DNA from: Natronococcus amylolyticus DSM 10524
GTDB lineage: Archaea > Halobacteriota > Halobacteria > Halobacteriales > Natrialbaceae
Assembly (NCBI RefSeq): GCF_000337675.1
Contig: NZ_AOIB01000028.1
Coordinates: forward strand, 210,140 to 274,139
Direction of reading: 5' to 3'
DNA length: 64,000 bases
Shown: in pieces, positions 60,709 through 64,000 of the stretch
How positions within the stretch are numbered: position 1 is the stretch's first letter
How the letters are laid out: each line of letters begins with the position of its first letter
Position numbers and translations under genes: made by a program
The notes under the pieces: model-generated
Told to the model about the DNA's origin: nothing
The model's input: only the letters and a program-made list of their open reading frames with translations
Databases searched by the model: none

Positions 60709-61824
60709 ATGTCAGGACGACAAGTCGAACAATCGACTGGGTCAGAGGATACAGCTCCGACGCTCATCGATTGTGATATCCATCAAAAATGGAAAGATCC
60801 CGAGGAGGTTATCGCCTACCTTCCAGACCAGTACAAAGATCGTGGTGTGCAGTCGCCCAGTATTCTCTACGACAACGTCGCAGAATTCTCTCGACGCGAT
60901 GCGATCCCAGATGATGGCAGTCCTGCGGGATCCAGCATCGAGAAAATGAAGGAACATCATTTTGAGGAATTCGGCGTAGATTATGCGGTTCTGACAGGCA
61001 ACTCGTATCTCAATCTCACTGCTCTTCCAAACCGTGACTACGCTGCCGAACTTGCAGTCGCGAACAACAAATGGGTTATCGATAACTGGCTTTCAGCGGG
61101 AGGTCCATTTGTCGGATCGCTACTTGCTGCACCACAGAAACCAGAGCGGATGGCTGAAATGATTCGAGAACTGGGGGATCACCCGCGTGTTGTCCAAGTC
61201 GTGATGCCGATGGCCTCGCAGCACCCCTACGGTCACGAGTACTATTGGCCGATGTACGAAGCTGCCGAGGAGATGGAGCTTCCCATCGCTATGCATCCCT
61301 ACACAGAAGGGCACGGTGTAACGCGTCCGCCGACAGGCGCAGGACATCCGAACACCTACTTTGAGTGGCATACGCTCCTGGGTACGTATGCAATGGGACA
61401 ACTCGTCAGCCTCGTTGCTGAAGGTGTCCTTGCGAAATTCCCCAATCTCAATTTCGTTGTTATTGAGGGGGGACTGAGTTGGGTTCCACATTTCCTCTGG
61501 CGGATGGACAAAGACTGGAAAGCCCTCCGTGCACAGGTACCCTATCTTCAGAAGCCACCGAGTGAATACGTTCGCGACCAAGTTCGGTTTACCACTCAAC
61601 CTATCGAGGAGCCGGATAACCCCGAGCATCTCTTACAAATTCTAGAGATGATGCATGCTGAGGAAACGGTAATGTTCGCCAGTGACTATCCACACTGGGA
61701 TACGGATTCACCGGTGTACGCACTGCCGCCGATGTCTGATGAGATGGAGCAAGCCGTGATGGCCGGTAACGCACAGGAACTGTACGGGCTCCCGAACGAT
61801 CCGACGAGCCTCCCAACCAACTGA
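60709..61824 (+). CDS. amidohydrolase family (metal-dependent TIM-barrel) enzyme
   Basis: 371 residues from ATG 60709 (MSGRQVEQSTGSEDTAPTL). The amidohydrolase-2 pattern is visible: N-terminal metal-site segment LIDCDIHQKW, then VVQVVMPMASQHPYGHEYYW, ELPIAMHPYTEGHG with a metal His, VVIEGGLSWVPHFLWRMD and the catalytic Asp in VMFASDYPHWDTDSP. The family includes decarboxylases such as gamma-resorcylate and ACMS decarboxylase, and lactone or amide hydrolases. A Rieske protein follows 10 nt later and PrpD after it, so ring-containing or carboxylated substrates are possible. Codons are relatively A/T-rich. Confidence 0.85.
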   Translation: MSGRQVEQSTGSEDTAPTLIDCDIHQKWKDPEEVIAYLPDQYKDRGVQSPSILYDNVAEFSRRDAIPDDGSPAGSSIEKMKEHHFEEFGVDYAVLTGNSYLNLTALPNRDYAAELAVANNKWVIDNWLSAGGPFVGSLLAAPQKPERMAEMIRELGDHPRVVQVVMPMASQHPYGHEYYWPMYEAAEEMELPIAMHPYTEGHGVTRPPTGAGHPNTYFEWHTLLGTYAMGQLVSLVAEGVLAKFPNLNFVVIEGGLSWVPHFLWRMDKDWKALRAQVPYLQKPPSEYVRDQVRFTTQPIEEPDNPEHLLQILEMMHAEETVMFASDYPHWDTDSPVYALPPMSDEMEQAVMAGNAQELYGLPNDPTSLPTN

Positions 61825-61834
61825 GAGTGATTTG

Positions 61835-62299
61835 ATGGAGAAACGCTTCGAAATCTGTTCGACTGACGAACTGCCACCCGGTGAACGAACGATCGTTGAA
61901 TTAAACGGCCATTCGATCGGCGTATTCAACGTTAATGGAGAGTACCACGCACTCAAAAACGATTGTCCACATCAACGAGCTCCACTCTGTATGGGGAAAG
62001 TGACAGGAACGACATCGGCTACAGACCCTGAGAAGGTAGAATGGGAAGACGATGGCCAGATTTTGCGCTGTCCGTGGCACGGCTGGGAATTCGATATTGC
62101 AACGGGCGAGTCCGTATTCAATCCCCACAAGGTTCGTGCAAGGTCGTTTGATACTGCTGTTGAGTCTACAAGCGACGACACTTCGGAAGAAAGCGCTACC
62201 GATGGGGGCTGTGACTGTGGGGCCGTTGAAGGTGATCAACCGCCAGTGGACACGTATGAAGTGGATGTCGAAGACCAGCAGGTCGTTGTCTACTTATAA
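61835..62299 (+). CDS. Rieske [2Fe-2S] ferredoxin-like protein
   Basis: 154 residues from ATG 61835 (MEKRFEICSTDELPPGERTI). The two Rieske motifs are CPHQRAPLC (Cys 44, His 46) and CPWHGWEF (Cys 79, His 82). This is the small Rieske form without a catalytic oxygenase domain. An acidic, Ser-rich segment and a Cys pair (GGCDCGA) sit near the C-terminus. It might supply electrons to an oxygenase encoded elsewhere, or serve the amidohydrolase/PrpD pathway directly. Its TAA shares a base with the next ATG (TAATG), so it is translationally coupled to the PrpD gene. Confidence 0.9.
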   Translation: MEKRFEICSTDELPPGERTIVELNGHSIGVFNVNGEYHALKNDCPHQRAPLCMGKVTGTTSATDPEKVEWEDDGQILRCPWHGWEFDIATGESVFNPHKVRARSFDTAVESTSDDTSEESATDGGCDCGAVEGDQPPVDTYEVDVEDQQVVVYL

Positions 62300-63591
62300 T
62301 GGATACCGCTCGAGCAGTAGAATTCACGCGGTCAGCGAAGATAGCAGACGCGCCGGATAGCGTCGAGGCACAACTAAAGGCACGCGTGCTCGATACATTG
62401 GCAGCCATAACTGCCGGATATCGGCAGGACGGTGTCGATATTGCTCGTCAGTATGCTACAAAGCATCTTGGAGAGGGAAAAATAACACTTCTTGATAAAT
62501 CACAAGACACAGTATCTGTCGGCGGTGCAGCATTAGCTAACGGCGTTGCTGCAAACGCACTCGATATCGATGATGGACACCGTGAGGTCAAGGGTCATCC
62601 TGCTGCAGTGGTTGTCCCTCCTGCGTTAGCGGCCGCAGAAGAAGTCGATGCCTCGATACGCCAATTTCTTAATGCTGTTTTTGTAGGCTACGAACTCGCC
62701 GTTCGTGCGGGGTTAGCAATTCATACGGTTGATGATATCTACACGGGTACTGGATCATGGGGCGCACTCGGGGCAGCCGCAGCAGTTGCCCGGCTATTTG
62801 AATTCTCAACAGAGCAGACGACACATGCTCTTGGTGTCGCTGAATATCATGCTCCTCGGACACCGATCATGCGTGGTGTGGAGAAACCAGGCATGACTAA
62901 AGACGGGATCGGGTGGGGGGCATACACCGGTACCGTGTCTGCGCAACTCGCTGAAATGGGATTCACAGGATCTGGTACTGTCTTCGATGATGCATCAATG
63001 GACGATACCCTAAACGATGTATTCCACGTGACAAAGGGGTACCTCAAACCATATCCGTGCTGTCGTTGGGCACAACCCGGTGTCGAGGCAGTCCTAATGT
63101 TGACATCCCAGTACGATATTGACCCAGCGAGTATTCGGTCAGTACAAATTTCGACTTTTGAGGAAGCAGTACATCTGGAGACGCGTAAGCCACAGACACC
63201 GGAAGAAGCACAGTACTCCTATGCATACCCAGTTGCCGCTGCACTCCTTCGGGGTCGCTTTACACAATCTGAATTGTCCGAATCGGCACGGGAAGATTCC
63301 GATATATTAGCAATTGCTGACCATGTCGAATTCGCTGTCGACAATGAATTAGACAGACGGTTTCCAGAAGAGTGCCTAGCTCGTGTAGCTGTAAGAACTA
63401 CTGAGAGAACATACCGATCCGATGTAACATCTAGTCGTGGTTCACGGAACATGGCACTGTCTGTCGAAGAGCGGTTGGAAAAAGCGCGCCGACTTATTTC
63501 GCCCACATTATCAAAGACTGCGATCGAACGCCTTTCTGTTAATCTCCAGAATGAAGACCAGTCGATCGAGACACTACTCAAATCTTGGTAA
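62299..63591 (+). CDS. MmgE/PrpD family protein
   Basis: 430 residues. Characteristic segments are VLDTLAAITAGYRQDGVDIA, AALANGVAANALDIDDGHRE (family His/Asp region), GYELAVRAGLAIH, GTGSWGALGAAAAVARLF and KPYPCCRWAQPGVEAVL. PrpD dehydrates 2-methylcitrate, and relatives include cis-aconitate decarboxylase and other 2-hydroxyacid or dicarboxylate lyases. The distance from propionate genes and the Rieske and amidohydrolase partners argue for another substrate. It is coupled to the Rieske gene. Third codon positions are often A/T, unlike the first 54 kb. Confidence 0.9.
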   Translation: MDTARAVEFTRSAKIADAPDSVEAQLKARVLDTLAAITAGYRQDGVDIARQYATKHLGEGKITLLDKSQDTVSVGGAALANGVAANALDIDDGHREVKGHPAAVVVPPALAAAEEVDASIRQFLNAVFVGYELAVRAGLAIHTVDDIYTGTGSWGALGAAAAVARLFEFSTEQTTHALGVAEYHAPRTPIMRGVEKPGMTKDGIGWGAYTGTVSAQLAEMGFTGSGTVFDDASMDDTLNDVFHVTKGYLKPYPCCRWAQPGVEAVLMLTSQYDIDPASIRSVQISTFEEAVHLETRKPQTPEEAQYSYAYPVAAALLRGRFTQSELSESAREDSDILAIADHVEFAVDNELDRRFPEECLARVAVRTTERTYRSDVTSSRGSRNMALSVEERLEKARRLISPTLSKTAIERLSVNLQNEDQSIETLLKSW

Positions 63592-63651
63592 CAAGCAGGG
63601 CTGTTTCGGCCGCAGGGAAGCTATACCATGCTCCCCGGTCATTTGCTAGCT

Positions 63652-64000
63652 ATGCTCACTGCAAAGGTAAGCGTCCAATATGACGGAGACTGGACGGCGG
63701 AAGTCGCGAAGCACGATGTGTTTGGCGAGTTTATCGCCTCCACGTTCCGGAACAATCGCTACGTCGGTATGCTCGCAATCGAATCTCAAGATTGTGATGC
63801 TGTTCGCAAAATCATTAGTTCACACGATACAGTAGAGACTATCAATCTTGTTGAGCAGTATGAGACTGGCGAAGGGCGATGTGCTGCGACAATGTTGCTC
63901 CGAGGGCGACTGAACGAAGTAACGCCGCTACAGGCACTGATGTACGACGGATATCTTCCTCTCGGTCCAACGCAGTTGGTCAATGGGCGCGAGTGTTTTG
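63652..64000 (+). CDS. Bat-type HTH regulator, 5' part (3' end outside window)
   Basis: The frame stays open to the window end. I choose ATG 63652 (MLTAKVSVQYDGDWTAEVAK); an in-frame ATG at 63628 adds eight residues. The visible 116 residues match the N-terminal domain that precedes HTH_10 in haloarchaeal bacterio-opsin-activator-like regulators: VFGEFIASTFRNNRYVGMLAI, ATMLLRGRLNEVTPLQALMYDGYLPLGPTQLVNGRECF. It follows the PrpD gene on the same strand and may control this catabolic cluster. The DNA-binding part lies beyond the window. Confidence 0.75.
   Translation, partial: MLTAKVSVQYDGDWTAEVAKHDVFGEFIASTFRNNRYVGMLAIESQDCDAVRKIISSHDTVETINLVEQYETGEGRCAATMLLRGRLNEVTPLQALMYDGYLPLGPTQLVNGRECF

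Noticed and set aside
1-64000. CRISPR arrays, insertion sequences, rRNA
   Set aside because: No regularly spaced direct repeats, no transposase-like products and no rRNA-like conserved segments were seen in the window.

Overview
This window is chromosomal DNA from a haloarchaeon (class Halobacteria, most like the Natrialbales by gene content). The proteins are very acidic, third codon positions are mostly G or C, and secreted proteins carry twin-arginine signals followed by an archaeal lipobox. TATA-like boxes sit about 25-30 nt upstream of start codons, as expected for leaderless transcripts. Gene families typical of haloarchaea are present: the GlcD-GlcF fusion, malate synthase of the short haloarchaeal type, Bat-type HTH regulators, and a CobN/ChlID plus CbiX cobalamin cluster.

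Layout. (1) 1-17.7 kb is a C2-C4 acid metabolism block: two paralogous GlcD-GlcF-type FAD/Fe-S 2-hydroxyacid dehydrogenases (the first cut by the window edge), an IclR regulator, malate synthase, a VOC protein, a tartrate/D-malate-type dehydrogenase, a PPC-domain protein, a D-2-hydroxyacid dehydrogenase, malic enzyme with a PTA domain, a MOFRL glycerate kinase and a lactate-permease-type carrier. Together these could turn glycolate, lactate, glycerate or tartrate into malate, pyruvate and 2-phosphoglycerate. (2) 18.2-22.0 kb holds an overlapping sensor kinase and Bat-type response regulator. (3) 22.1-34.6 kb holds mostly membrane proteins, Tat lipoproteins and small soluble proteins: DUF2238-like, DedA, YdjM-like, AI-2E family, DUF4870, a 36-residue zinc-ribbon protein, a PH-domain protein, a CoA-binding protein, a ferredoxin-CDGSH fusion, an unrecognised two-gene membrane cassette and a winged-helix protein. 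(4) 34.7-50.9 kb is a cobalamin (corrin ring) cluster. A divergent chlID/cobN pair shares a 34-bp promoter region, followed by cbiC, cbiE, cbiT, cbiL, cbiF, cbiG, two cbiH-like genes, a ferredoxin, a conserved protein that I read as a catalytically dead LAGLIDADG-fold protein, cbiX and a DUF3209 gene. (5) 51.6-54.5 kb is a proC-proB-proA proline operon. (6) From about 54.6 kb to the end the DNA is visibly more A/T-rich and looks acquired: a broken beta-propeller gene, an OpuB/OpuC-type osmoprotectant ABC transporter, a nitrilase-family hydrolase, a divergent amidohydrolase/Rieske/PrpD operon and the 5' part of a Bat-type regulator.

The most interesting items are: the LAGLIDADG-like protein embedded in the cobalamin operon; the metal-binding tails on CbiL, the second CbiH and CbiX; a nested, strongly self-complementary repeat element that interrupts the otherwise overlapping gene string between cbiF and cbiG; and the candidate catabolic cluster at the right end, which joins a quaternary-amine-type importer to nitrilase, amidohydrolase, Rieske and PrpD genes. 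No rRNA, tRNA, CRISPR array or transposase was found.
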